This document shows positions 50,931 through 59,934 of a stretch of DNA of 64,000 nucleotides, piece after piece. Position 1 is the first letter of the stretch, and each line of letters opens with the position of its first letter. Position numbers and translations under genes: made by a program. The notes below the pieces were generated by a model, which was not told the DNA's origin, did no database searches, and was given only the letters and a program-made list of their open reading frames with translations. This DNA is from JBBRSD01 sp038245725 (GTDB lineage: Bacteria; Actinomycetota; Coriobacteriia; Anaerosomatales; JAAXUF01): NCBI GenBank assembly GCA_038245725.1, contig JBBRSD010000001.1, forward strand, positions 248,001-312,000, written 5' to 3'.

Positions 50931-52259
50931 ATGACAGAGCAAGAACCGAGGGTCGTGTCACGACAGGGGCTCTCTCGACAGTTCACGATTCTGACGTGGG
51001 GCACGATCGGGCCACCGGTGCTCATCGCATTGGTGGTGTGGCTGATTCTGGGCAGCTGGGTCGTTGGGTTGACGCTGCGCCAGGAGTTCACGGTCATGCT
51101 TATCGGGCTGGCACTCATGTGTGTGGCGGCCGTGCCCGCAAACCTTCTGTGGCGCCGGCAGTTCAAGACGCGCATCCTGAATCGCTTGCACGAGCTCGGC
51201 GTCGTCATGGGGCAGGCGAGCAAGGGCGACCTGCATGTCCGGGCCGTGCCGTCCGGAGATGACGAGATTACCTCGCTCGCTGAGGAAGCTAACGTCCTCA
51301 TCGTATCGCTCGCCGATATCGCGCGAGGTGTGCGCCGCTCGGCCGAGTGCGTCTCGATAGCCGCCGGCGAACTCTCGGCGTCGTCACAAGAGATCAACTC
51401 GTCCGCGATGGAGATCTCGTCGTCGGTGCAGCAGATCGCGCACGGCGCGGAACTGCAGTCGCGCAAGGTCGACGAGACCGGCTCGGCGGTCGAAGAGATC
51501 GCCGCTACGACCAGCAAGGTCGCTGCGCAGGCGCTCGAGGCGGCAGCGACGAGCGAGCAGGCGGCGGAGGTCGCCCGCAGGGGCGAGGAGGCCGCCGAGG
51601 AAGCCATAGTGAAGATCTCGGAGATCCAGCAGGCGATCGAGACGCTGGCGGAGTCGGTCGAGCTTCTCGGCAGGCGCAGCGGTCAGATCGGCAGCATCGT
51701 CGACGTGATCACCGGCATCGCCGACCAGACCAACCTGCTCTCGCTTAACGCCGCAATCGAAGCGGCCAGGGCCGGAGAGGCGGGACGCGGCTTCTCCGTC
51801 GTCGCCGAGGAGGTGCGCAAGCTCGCAGACGGTTCGGGACGGGCCGCCGAGGAGATCGGCGAGATCATCAAAGACGTCCAGTCCGAGACGGCCAAGGCCG
51901 TGCGTTACATGGAGGTCGGATCGCGTGAAGTCGAGGTCGGCGCGCAGATCATCACGCGCAGCGGCAACGCGCTTCGCGCTCTCACCGACGCCGTCGGTCG
52001 CACCAACGAGCTCTCGCAGGGCATCTCCCACGCGATGAACTCACAGGCCGAGAGGACCGTGTCGGTCGATCGGGCGATGCACGAGATCGCCGCTGTTGTC
52101 GAGGAGAACGCAGCATCCGCCGAGGAGACCGCGGCTGCCGCTGAAGAGCAGACAGCGTGTATGGAGGAGATCGCCGCCTCGGCGCAGGAACTCGCCGACA
52201 TGGCCCGAGACCTCGAGGAAAGCGTTCACAAGTTCCGGCTCGAGGAGGACGCCTCGTGA
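50931..52259 (+). CDS. Methyl-accepting chemotaxis protein without an extracellular sensor domain
   Basis: A 442-residue receptor. Two membrane helices (about residues 27-48 and 57-78) are separated by fewer than 15 residues, so no periplasmic ligand domain exists. A HAMP-like linker and long coiled coil follow, with the signalling tip IADQTNLLSLNAAIEAARAG near residue 265. It would sense membrane or cytoplasmic state, or depend on a partner. Its stop overlaps the cheW GTG by 4 nt. Confidence 0.93.
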   Translation: MTEQEPRVVSRQGLSRQFTILTWGTIGPPVLIALVVWLILGSWVVGLTLRQEFTVMLIGLALMCVAAVPANLLWRRQFKTRILNRLHELGVVMGQASKGDLHVRAVPSGDDEITSLAEEANVLIVSLADIARGVRRSAECVSIAAGELSASSQEINSSAMEISSSVQQIAHGAELQSRKVDETGSAVEEIAATTSKVAAQALEAAATSEQAAEVARRGEEAAEEAIVKISEIQQAIETLAESVELLGRRSGQIGSIVDVITGIADQTNLLSLNAAIEAARAGEAGRGFSVVAEEVRKLADGSGRAAEEIGEIIKDVQSETAKAVRYMEVGSREVEVGAQIITRSGNALRALTDAVGRTNELSQGISHAMNSQAERTVSVDRAMHEIAAVVEENAASAEETAAAAEEQTACMEEIAASAQELADMARDLEESVHKFRLEEDAS

Positions 52260-52756
52260 GCGAGACGCCGGGCATGGGACTCACGTACGTTCTGTTTCGC
52301 CTCGGCACAGAGCGGTACGCGCTGCCGGTCTCCTCTGTCGTCAGCGTCGTGCGCTACGAGTCTCCGACACCGGTTCCGCGCTCTTCGGACGAGGTGCTTG
52401 GGGTGGTGAACCTGCGGGGACGAGTCCTGCCCGTGGTCGATCTGGGACGGCGCTTCGGCAAGTCCACGTTCGAAGCGAACCCATCGTCGCGCGTGGTTGT
52501 GGCCGAAAGCGCTGCCGGTACCGTCGGCATCGCGGTCGACGCGGCAACCGAGGTCGTCACATTTACCGAGGGCGAGATCAAAGCGGTGCCGCAAAGCGTT
52601 CTCAGTCCGGAGACCGCGAAAGCGTTCACAGGCATGGTCGAACGCGAAGCTGGATTGGTCGTGCTGCTCGACCCGGAAGAAGCGATGCCACGACGCGACC
52701 TGGTCGCGCTGAACGTAGCACCGGGCTCGCTCAAGGAGGCGGGGAGTGATGACTAA
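52256..52756 (+). CDS. cheW: Chemotaxis coupling protein CheW
   Basis: A 166-residue CheW with the SH3-like fold signatures YVLFRLGTERYALPVSSV, VLGVVNLRGRVLPVVDLGRR and VDAATEVVTF. It links the receptor to CheA. GTG 52256 overlaps the receptor stop by 4 nt, and its own stop overlaps the cheY start. Confidence 0.92.
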   Translation: MSETPGMGLTYVLFRLGTERYALPVSSVVSVVRYESPTPVPRSSDEVLGVVNLRGRVLPVVDLGRRFGKSTFEANPSSRVVVAESAAGTVGIAVDAATEVVTFTEGEIKAVPQSVLSPETAKAFTGMVEREAGLVVLLDPEEAMPRRDLVALNVAPGSLKEAGSDD

Positions 52757-53120
52757 GACGATCCTCGTCGTCGATGACGCGGCGTTCATGCGCATGATGA
52801 TTCGCGACATCCTCGTGAAAGAGGGCTACTCGATTCAGGAGGCGGTCAACGGGCGCGACGCGGTCGAGAAGTTCGAAGAACTGCGTCCCGATCTCGTGAC
52901 GCTCGATGTGACGATGCCTGAGATGGACGGGATCGAGGCGCTCTCGGCGATTCGCACGATTGACCCGGAAGCGTGCGTTCTCATGGTCAGCGCGATGGGC
53001 CAGCAGGCGCTCATCATTCAAGCACTCGAAGCTGGAGCAAGTGACTTCCTGATCAAGCCATTTCAACCGACAAAAGTGCTGGCAACCGTGAAGAAGTGCT
53101 TCGGCACCGATGAGACATAG
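52749..53120 (+). CDS. cheY: Chemotaxis response regulator CheY
   Basis: A 123-residue single-domain receiver. The phospho-acceptor Asp is in DLVTLDVTMPEMDG, with the acidic pair in VVDDAAFMR and the Lys in FLIKPFQPTK. ATG 52749 has AAGGAGG upstream; a GTG 3 bp earlier is in frame. Its target motor is unknown, since no flagellar genes lie in the window; a pilus motor gene (pilT) is 8 kb away. Confidence 0.92.
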   Translation: MTKTILVVDDAAFMRMMIRDILVKEGYSIQEAVNGRDAVEKFEELRPDLVTLDVTMPEMDGIEALSAIRTIDPEACVLMVSAMGQQALIIQALEAGASDFLIKPFQPTKVLATVKKCFGTDET

Positions 53121-53133
53121 CGTGGACGCGACG

Positions 53134-54222
53134 ATGGCTTCCCCGATTCGCGTGCTTGTTGTCGATGATTCGGCACTGTTGCGCCAGATACTGACGCGCG
53201 CGCTCGGCGAAGATCCCGATATCGAGATCGTGGGCACCGCTCGCGACGGCGTGGAGGCGCTGCAGAAGGCCGAATCGCTCAAGCCCGATGTGATCACCCT
53301 CGACATACAGATGCCCGCGCTCGATGGGATTCAGGTCCTGCGTCACCTTCCCCGCCACTCCGACGCGCGCGTCGTCGTGCTCTCGTCCGTAGACGACGCG
53401 CCCACGACGTTCCTGGCGCTCTCGCTTGGGGCGATCGAGTTCGTGCCGAAGCCGTCAGCCGGCGTGGCGAGGTCCATCGGCGAGCTTTCAGAGTCGCTCG
53501 GCGCGAAGATCCGTGCCGCGTATCAGGTTACGCCCGAGCACGCGGTGGTCGTCCCGGCCGCGCTGCGAGAGGCGTCCGAGCGAGACCGGGTGGCGCGTGC
53601 GAGGACCGCGCGACCGCCGTCGGCGACCGACCCGGCCGTATGCGTGGGTCTCGCGGCTTCCACGGGAGGGCCACCAGCGCTCGAGATAGTGTTCTCGGGG
53701 TTGTCGCAGCTGCTCCCGGCCGCGTACGTGATCGTCCAGCACCTCCCGCCGGGCTTTTCGGCGTCGTTCGCGCGACGGCTTTCCGCACACTGCGACATCC
53801 CCATCGTCGAGGCGGAATCGGGCATGGCGCTCGAGTCCGGATGCGGTTACATCGCTGCTCACGGCAGGCATCTCACTGTGGTGACCGGCGACGACGGCGT
53901 CCGCCGCTTCGAGCTGCTCGCCGAGCCCACGATCCACGGCGTCTGCCCGTCCGCGGACCCGCTCTTCAACTCCATCGCGACCGAGTTCGGTGACCGCTCC
54001 GTCTGCGTCGTTCTCACCGGCATGGGCGTGGATGGCGCGAACGGCGCAGCTCAGATCGCACACGCGGGTGGCGAGGTGATCATCCAGGACGAGAGTTCGA
54101 GCGTCATCTGGGGAATGCCACGCGCTGTCGAACGTGCCGGCGCCGCGGGCCAGATCGTGCCCATCGGGCAGGTCGCCGAGAAGGTGCGGGCGGCGGTCAT
54201 CGCGCGCGCCAAGGGGAAGTGA
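53134..54222 (+). CDS. cheB: Chemotaxis protein-glutamate methylesterase CheB
   Basis: About 362 residues: receiver domain (IRVLVVDDSALLRQ, ITLDIQMPALDG), a linker, and the methylesterase domain with the Ser (GLAASTGGPPALE), His (VQHLPPGFSASFARRL) and Asp (TGMGVDGANGA) triad. Several in-frame starts exist (ATG 53110, GTG 53122, ATG 53134), and none has a strong Shine-Dalgarno; 53134 fits the family N-terminus best. It overlaps cheA by 4 nt. Confidence 0.92.
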   Translation: MASPIRVLVVDDSALLRQILTRALGEDPDIEIVGTARDGVEALQKAESLKPDVITLDIQMPALDGIQVLRHLPRHSDARVVVLSSVDDAPTTFLALSLGAIEFVPKPSAGVARSIGELSESLGAKIRAAYQVTPEHAVVVPAALREASERDRVARARTARPPSATDPAVCVGLAASTGGPPALEIVFSGLSQLLPAAYVIVQHLPPGFSASFARRLSAHCDIPIVEAESGMALESGCGYIAAHGRHLTVVTGDDGVRRFELLAEPTIHGVCPSADPLFNSIATEFGDRSVCVVLTGMGVDGANGAAQIAHAGGEVIIQDESSSVIWGMPRAVERAGAAGQIVPIGQVAEKVRAAVIARAKGK

Positions 54223-56192
54223 GCTCCAGCGTGGGTGAGATGGACGCCTACAAGGACACGTTCCTCGCTGAGAGCATCGACTTCGTCCAGCACATCACGG
54301 ACGGGCTGCTCGGCCTCGAGCGTGAGCCCGGCGATCTCGCACCGGTCGAGACGATCTTCCGAGGCGCCCACTCGCTCAAGGGGATGTCGGCGGCGATGGG
54401 CTACCAGCGCACCGCCGATCTCACCCACGCGATGGAAGGCTTGATGTCGAACGTGCGCGAGGGTCGCCTGCACGTCGATCAGGGGCTCATCGATCTGATG
54501 CTCGAATCAGTCGACCTCGTCCGAGAACTCATCGACGACGAGACTGCCGGCACTTCCGTGGTTGATCCGACGGAGACGATCGGGCGACTCGGCGATATGG
54601 CAGACCGAGCGGCAGCGAGGCCCGACGACGCTGCGGAGCGGGCCGTGAGTGATGCGCGCTTCGGCTTGTTGGCTGGCGAGTCCGGACTGTCCGTGGTCGT
54701 GACGCTCGAGGCGGACTGCGTGCTCAAGGGCGTGCGCTCGTACATGGCACTGAAGCGCATGAACGAGATGGGCCGTGTTCTGGACACGGCGCCTTCAGCT
54801 GCCGATCTCGAAGACGAGCGTTTCGACTGCTCCTTCTCGGCGACTGTGGCCTCGAATTCCGGCGCAAGCGCGGTCCGCGACGCGCTGCTCGAGATCACCG
54901 ACATCGCCGACGTCACCGTGTCCCAAATCGAGCTTGAGAGCGCACGCGAGGGCGATGCACGCGCGGACGACACCGGCCGCGAACGCGCTGCTCGCGCGGC
55001 GCTGCTCCCGCGCCTGACTGAGACGCACACGGTGCGCGTCGCGATCGGGCGCCTCGACAGCCTCGTCGACCTGGTGGGCGAGCTGGTGATCCTGCGATCC
55101 CGCTTCGACGAGCTCGTCTCCTCGCGCAGGGATCTCGAACTGGGCGAGGTCGTCGAAGACCTGCACCGCATCACAGCCGAGCTGCAGTACCAAGTGCTGC
55201 AGACGCGCATGGTGCCGGTCGGAAACATCTTCAATCGTTTCCCGCGCATGGTCCGCGATCTTTCGGCCGACCTCGGGAAGCAGGTCGACTTCGATGTCAC
55301 AGGCCTCGATATCGAGCTCGACCGCACCGTTCTCGACGAGATCGGCGACTCGATCATGCACCTTCTTCGCAACGCGATCGACCACGGCATCGAGCCGGCC
55401 GAGGAGCGCATCGCGGCGGGCAAGGCTGCGACCGGCGTCCTGAGCCTGTCGGCCGCGCGCGAGCGCGATCACGTCGCGATCATCGTCTCCGACGACGGTG
55501 GCGGCATGGACGCGGAGGCCGTATGGGCCGAGGCGTGCCGGCGTGGGCTTGCGCTCACGGAGGACCGCGCGGAGTACAGCGACGGCGACGTGCTGTTGTT
55601 CACGTGCCTGCCAGGATTCTCGACAGCGGCTACTACGACCCGCGTCTCAGGTCGCGGCGTGGGGCTCGACGTCGTCAAGCGCGAGGTCGAAGCGCTCGGT
55701 GGCACGCTCGGCATCTCAAGTCGCCCAGGATCGGGCACCGAGTTCGCACTGCGGCTACCGCTCATGCTCGCCATCGTCCGAGCGCTCCTCGTCGAGGTTC
55801 GTGGCCAGACCTTCGCGATTCCGCTCTCGGCAGTCAACGAGGTCGTCTCGGCGGCGGGAATGCGCGCCGAGACGATCGACGGCTCACCGGTGATGATCGG
55901 GCGCGCGGGGGAGGTCCTGCCGCTCGTGAGGCTGGACTCGCTGCTGTTCGGTGAGGACTCGAGCGCCCCGCTGCGCGAGACCGCGCACGTGGTGACGGTG
56001 GTCTCGGCAGGCGAGCAGTACGCCGTCGCCGTCGACGGGCTTCTCGGCAGGCAGGAGATCGTGGTCAAGCCGCTCTCGAAGATGTTCGAGGGCATGAACG
56101 GACTCTCCGGCGCGACGATCATGGGCGACGGTCGCGTCATGCTCATTCTCGACCCACGGACGCTATTCTCAGGCTTGGAGGCGGCGCGATGA
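54219..56192 (+). CDS. cheA: Chemotaxis histidine kinase CheA
   Basis: A 657-residue CheA. The Hpt domain has the phospho-His in FRGAHSLKGMSAAMGY near residue 51. A P2-like region covers about 150-250. The dimerisation and ATPase domains follow (RLDSLVDLVGELVILRSRFD, LLRNAIDHGIEPAEER, GRGVGLDVVKREVEALGG), and the C-terminal CheW-like domain starts near residue 520. GTG 54219 overlaps cheB by 4 nt and follows AAGGGGA. Confidence 0.94.
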   Translation: MSSSVGEMDAYKDTFLAESIDFVQHITDGLLGLEREPGDLAPVETIFRGAHSLKGMSAAMGYQRTADLTHAMEGLMSNVREGRLHVDQGLIDLMLESVDLVRELIDDETAGTSVVDPTETIGRLGDMADRAAARPDDAAERAVSDARFGLLAGESGLSVVVTLEADCVLKGVRSYMALKRMNEMGRVLDTAPSAADLEDERFDCSFSATVASNSGASAVRDALLEITDIADVTVSQIELESAREGDARADDTGRERAARAALLPRLTETHTVRVAIGRLDSLVDLVGELVILRSRFDELVSSRRDLELGEVVEDLHRITAELQYQVLQTRMVPVGNIFNRFPRMVRDLSADLGKQVDFDVTGLDIELDRTVLDEIGDSIMHLLRNAIDHGIEPAEERIAAGKAATGVLSLSAARERDHVAIIVSDDGGGMDAEAVWAEACRRGLALTEDRAEYSDGDVLLFTCLPGFSTAATTTRVSGRGVGLDVVKREVEALGGTLGISSRPGSGTEFALRLPLMLAIVRALLVEVRGQTFAIPLSAVNEVVSAAGMRAETIDGSPVMIGRAGEVLPLVRLDSLLFGEDSSAPLRETAHVVTVVSAGEQYAVAVDGLLGRQEIVVKPLSKMFEGMNGLSGATIMGDGRVMLILDPRTLFSGLEAAR

Positions 56193-56806
56193 ACCCGGCG
56201 GCCCTGTCAGAGCTCCAACTGGATGCACTTCGAGAGATCAGCGGCATCGGAGCCAGCCACGCCGCAACGGCGCTGTCCGAGCTGGTCTCCCGCACCATTC
56301 GGCTGAGCGTGCCTACGATCGAGGTCATCAGCGTCACTCAGATCGCCAACGTCTTCGGCGGTCCCGAGCAGATCGTCGGCGCCGTGTTCGCGCCACTCTC
56401 CGGCGAGATCGAAGGCGGGGTCTTGTGCATGGTGACGCCGGAGGCGATCGGGAACATCATGCAGCTGCTCGGTGCCGAGCCCGCCTCAAGCGAGGGGTTC
56501 GCCGACCCGGACGAAGTGGGACCGCTGGTAGAGGCGATCGGCACGCTCATCGACTCGTACCTGCGGGCTGTCTCCGAGATGACCGGGCTGGCGGCCGGGA
56601 CTTCCGGGGCGTCGTATGCGTATGACATGGCTGGCGCGCTCTTCGACGCGGTTGCCGCGGAGACCGGCATGCTCGCCGATCACGCTGTGCTGGTCCGAAC
56701 CGCATTCATCGACGAGGACAGGACCGTGGACGCCGCGTTCTTCTTCGTCCCCGACCCCGATAGCCTCGCCGCGATCCTCGACCGGCTCGGACTGTTGTCG
56801 CCGTGA
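56189..56806 (+). CDS. cheC: CheC-type chemotaxis protein, both catalytic asparagines missing
   Basis: A 205-residue CheC. CheC phosphatases carry two helices with EXXN. Here the first reads REISGIGASHAATALSELV (Gly for Asn) and the second LVEAIGTLIDSYLRA (Gly for Asn). So it probably does not dephosphorylate CheY and acts instead through CheD, which is encoded next. ATG overlaps the cheA stop by 4 nt. Confidence 0.88.
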   Translation: MNPAALSELQLDALREISGIGASHAATALSELVSRTIRLSVPTIEVISVTQIANVFGGPEQIVGAVFAPLSGEIEGGVLCMVTPEAIGNIMQLLGAEPASSEGFADPDEVGPLVEAIGTLIDSYLRAVSEMTGLAAGTSGASYAYDMAGALFDAVAAETGMLADHAVLVRTAFIDEDRTVDAAFFFVPDPDSLAAILDRLGLLSP

Positions 56807-57330
56807 ATTCCTCCAGTGACATCAGTCCCCGCCATCGCTTCCATCAGGCAAGTCCGCTGTTGGTCGAAGTCGGCGTCGGCGGACTCGCCATCGCCCATCA
56901 CCCCGAGCGGCTCACCACGCCGGCGCTCGGCTCCTGCATCGGGGTCGCGCTGTGGGACCCGGTCGTTCAGAAGGGGGCGCTCGCGCACGTCATGCTCCCC
57001 TCGCCCGGCAAGGGCGCCGAGCATCCGCACAGCGGACGGTTCGCGACGTGGGCGATACCCGAGCTCGTGCGCCGGCTCGTACATTTTGGTGCCAGGCAAA
57101 CACGGCTCAAGGCCAAGATCGCCGGCGGAGCTGCCATGTTCGGCCGTGAGACGTACCTGAGCCAGATAGGGGAGCGCAACGCGGCGGAGGTTCGCCGCCA
57201 GTTGGAGGCGGTTTCCATTCCCATCATCGGCGAAGACGTCGGCGGTAATCATGCGCGCAGTATCGAGCTGCTCCTCGACTCGGGAGTCCTGCTCGTGCGA
57301 AGCTACAAATTCGGGACGTCACAGCTATGA
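56803..57330 (+). CDS. cheD: Chemoreceptor glutamine deamidase CheD
   Basis: A 175-residue CheD with the catalytic Cys in ALGSCIGVALWDP, His in LAHVMLPSP, and the RXTKIAGGA-like block AKIAGGAAMFG near residue 105. It deamidates receptor glutamines and binds CheC. GTG overlaps the cheC stop by 4 nt, and its stop overlaps the GGDEF gene start. Confidence 0.92.
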   Translation: MNSSSDISPRHRFHQASPLLVEVGVGGLAIAHHPERLTTPALGSCIGVALWDPVVQKGALAHVMLPSPGKGAEHPHSGRFATWAIPELVRRLVHFGARQTRLKAKIAGGAAMFGRETYLSQIGERNAAEVRRQLEAVSIPIIGEDVGGNHARSIELLLDSGVLLVRSYKFGTSQL

Positions 57331-58847
57331 GTAATGCAGGAAGTGGGGGGAGAACGCTGGCGAAGCCTGGGGGTAGCGCTGCGGCGAACAGGAGTTCCTC
57401 CGAGCGGTTCACGATAGCGGTGATCGGGAGTGGCCCGCGCGTGACGACGCTCGTCCGGATGTTCGCCGATGCGCGCAACGTGGTTGTGGGGGCGCTGTGC
57501 GCGGGAACCGATGGTGATTCAGTCATCCGGCTCGCGGAGGATCTCGGCGTCTTCGTCACGCGTGACGTCGCCGAGATATTCGCCGTCGAAGGACTGAACC
57601 TCATCCTCAACATGTGCGAAGACCCGGAGACGCACGCAAAGCTGGTCGCACTCCGTCCGCCGGGCGTCGAGATCGTCGGGAACGCCGGATCCGACCTCGT
57701 GTGGGACCTGCTCGTGGCGAAGAAGCGCGGTGAGGAGCAGGAACGGCTCCTCGGCGAGCTTCAGAACGCGTACGAGCAGATTCGCAGCCATGAGGCGCAG
57801 CTCGAGGCGAGCAAAGGCGCGCTTGAGAGCGCCAACAGCGAACTGGAAAGCCGCTTTGCGGAGATATTCTTCACCCACGAGTTCTTCAAGGCCCTCACGA
57901 GCTTTACGAGCGTCGCCGACGTTTCCTCGCTCATCGTCGACGGATGCAACGGGATCCTCGGCGCCGAGATCAGCTGCGTCTACCTCGTTCGCCGAGAGGA
58001 CTGGTCGTTTCGGCTCTCCGCGTGCCAAGGTCGACCCGAATCCGCGTTCTTGGCGAAGGTGCCCGTTTCGGAATCGATTCTCGGCACGGTCCTTGATCGG
58101 GGGCTCATTCAGGAGGCCGATATCCTCGATTCAGCCGTTTCTGCAAGCTGGCTCAGCGGCGAATACGACATTGCAAGCCAAGCTGCGGTGCTGCTTCGCA
58201 CGGGCGACGTGATCATCGGCGCGATCATCATCGCCTCGGCGGATCGCCGCGAGCTGAGCGGCGCCGAGATGGAGCGCCTCGCGGTGCTTGCGAACCAGTC
58301 GTCGCTGTCGCTGCAAAATGCGCTACTGCACGCTGAGCTCGAGCGGCTCTCGGTGACCGACCGGCTCACCGATCTGTACAACCACGGGCACATGAAGCAG
58401 CGCCTCGACGAGGAGTTCAAGCGCGCCGCGCGCTTCGACCACACACTCTCGCTGATCATGCTCGACATCGACGACTTCAAGTCGTTCAACGACACGTTCG
58501 GCCACCCGCGCGGCGATATCCTGCTCAAGGCTGTCAGCGGCGTGATCCGCTCGAACCTGCGCACGATGGACGTCGCGGCAAGATACGGTGGCGAGGAGTT
58601 CGTCGTGGTTCTGCCCGAGACCGGCATCGCGGGAGCACTCGCCGTCGCAGAGCGAATCCGTGCCGACGTGGAAGCGATCCGCCTGGACGGGCCGGAGAGC
58701 GAGTTCGCGCTCAAGACGGTCTCGGTGGGCGTTGCAACGTTCCCCGATCATGCGGTGTCGTCACTGCGGCTTCTCGAATCCGCCGATGCGGCGATGTACC
58801 GGGCGAAGCGTGCCGGCAAGAACCGGGTCATGGCAGCCGGCGTCTAG
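57327..58847 (+). CDS. Diguanylate cyclase with N-terminal Rossmann-like and GAF domains
   Basis: A 506-residue c-di-GMP synthase. Residues about 28-130 look like a Rossmann nucleotide-binding domain (FTIAVIGSGPRVTTLVRMFA). A coiled coil (about 130-175) and a GAF domain (about 185-330) follow. The C-terminal GGDEF domain has the active site RYGGEEFVV and an inhibitory I-site RTMD five residues upstream. ATG overlaps cheD by 4 nt, placing c-di-GMP output in the che operon. Confidence 0.9.
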   Translation: MSNAGSGGRTLAKPGGSAAANRSSSERFTIAVIGSGPRVTTLVRMFADARNVVVGALCAGTDGDSVIRLAEDLGVFVTRDVAEIFAVEGLNLILNMCEDPETHAKLVALRPPGVEIVGNAGSDLVWDLLVAKKRGEEQERLLGELQNAYEQIRSHEAQLEASKGALESANSELESRFAEIFFTHEFFKALTSFTSVADVSSLIVDGCNGILGAEISCVYLVRREDWSFRLSACQGRPESAFLAKVPVSESILGTVLDRGLIQEADILDSAVSASWLSGEYDIASQAAVLLRTGDVIIGAIIIASADRRELSGAEMERLAVLANQSSLSLQNALLHAELERLSVTDRLTDLYNHGHMKQRLDEEFKRAARFDHTLSLIMLDIDDFKSFNDTFGHPRGDILLKAVSGVIRSNLRTMDVAARYGGEEFVVVLPETGIAGALAVAERIRADVEAIRLDGPESEFALKTVSVGVATFPDHAVSSLRLLESADAAMYRAKRAGKNRVMAAGV

Positions 58848-58890
58848 GGCCCAGAATCAGGGCGACCGGCCCCGCACGACCGCGCTGGAG

Positions 58891-58916
58891 ACCCGCCGTG
58901 CAGCGCCTCGCGGCGG
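58891..58916 (+). terminator. Possible terminator of the che operon
   Basis: CCCGCCG (58891-58897) pairs with CGGCGGG (58910-58916), followed by CTTTAG. The stem is short and the T-run poor, so this is a weak call. Confidence 0.4.
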
Positions 58917-58983
58917 GCTTTAGCCGGTATGGGTCGTGGTAGACTGCGACTCCTGAACGTCTCTGTGAAAGGTGTCCGTAGCT

Positions 58984-59871
58984 GTGAAACCCGTACGGCC
59001 CGGGGACCGAGGCCCTGCCGTAGAAGACATTCAACGACGCCTTCTCCGGCTCGGCTACGAACTCGGCCGGACCGGTGTTGACGGCGTCTTCCTCGGCGCG
59101 ACCGCCGATGCGGTGCGAGTGTTCCAAACGCGGCACGACCTTGCAGTGGACGGCGTCGTTGGAGATCGCACGTGGTCGAAACTCGTTGACGCTGGCTTCG
59201 CGGTCGGGGACCGCATGCTCTATCTGCGCCTGCCGCATTTCCACGGCGAAGATGTGGCCGTGATCCAACAGGCGCTCAACGCGCTCGGGTTCGCCTGCGG
59301 CGCCACCGACGGTATCTTCGGCGCCTTCTCTGAGCGTGCGGTCACAGAGTTCCAGCGAAATGCGGGCCTTCCCGCCGACGGGATCGCCGGCCACAACACG
59401 TTTCGAACAATCATGAACCTGCGCCACGTGTGGGAGGGCAAGGAGGCGCGGGCGCACTCGGAGGCAAGGATCGCTCCGGCGCGTGCCGTTGAGGTCCTCG
59501 ACCGCGCGCAGGTCGCCGTGGTGGGCGACGACGAGAGCGGTCGGCGCATTGCCGAGCGGCTGGTCAACCTCGCTCAAGCCACGTCCGCGAACGCGCGCAT
59601 GCACCTGCTGGGGGAGACCGAGTCCGAGCCCTGTACCGCTGTTCTGAGGATCTGCGGGAGCGGAACGGCTCGCCCGGTCCCAGGTAGGCCCGTCATGCAC
59701 GTCTCTGGCGACGAAGCGGTCGCGTCACGCCTGCTCACGGCGTTGGAGGTCGTTTCCGGAACTCGTCGGGAAGTCGTGATCGAGCTCGACCCCGGGCATT
59801 CGGGTGACGAACTCTCGGACCAGAGGACGGCCGTCTTGTTGCTCGACGCGATCTGCGTTGCGTTCGACTGA
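58984..59871 (+). CDS. Peptidoglycan-binding-domain protein with degenerate C-terminal domain
   Basis: About 295 residues without a signal peptide. Two peptidoglycan-binding-1 repeats are clear: PAVEDIQRRLLRLGYELG to VDGVVGDRTW, and DVAVIQQALNALGFACG to PADGIAGHNTF. The last 110 residues end VVIELDPGHSGDEL, like the first strand of an amidase_3 fold, but the rest of that zinc site is not seen. GTG 58984 is preceded by AAAGG; GTG 58972 is an alternative. Confidence 0.75.
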   Translation: MKPVRPGDRGPAVEDIQRRLLRLGYELGRTGVDGVFLGATADAVRVFQTRHDLAVDGVVGDRTWSKLVDAGFAVGDRMLYLRLPHFHGEDVAVIQQALNALGFACGATDGIFGAFSERAVTEFQRNAGLPADGIAGHNTFRTIMNLRHVWEGKEARAHSEARIAPARAVEVLDRAQVAVVGDDESGRRIAERLVNLAQATSANARMHLLGETESEPCTAVLRICGSGTARPVPGRPVMHVSGDEAVASRLLTALEVVSGTRREVVIELDPGHSGDELSDQRTAVLLLDAICVAFD

Positions 59872-59934
59872 CGTTCGCATCGAATGGTAGAATCCGAAAG
59901 AAGCTCGCCCCCCGGTTTGCAGGGAGAGACTCCA

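Noticed and set aside
58840..59000. Small RNA gene between the che operon and the peptidoglycan-binding gene
   Set aside because: Only a short hairpin is seen and it fits a terminator; nothing else is conserved in appearance.
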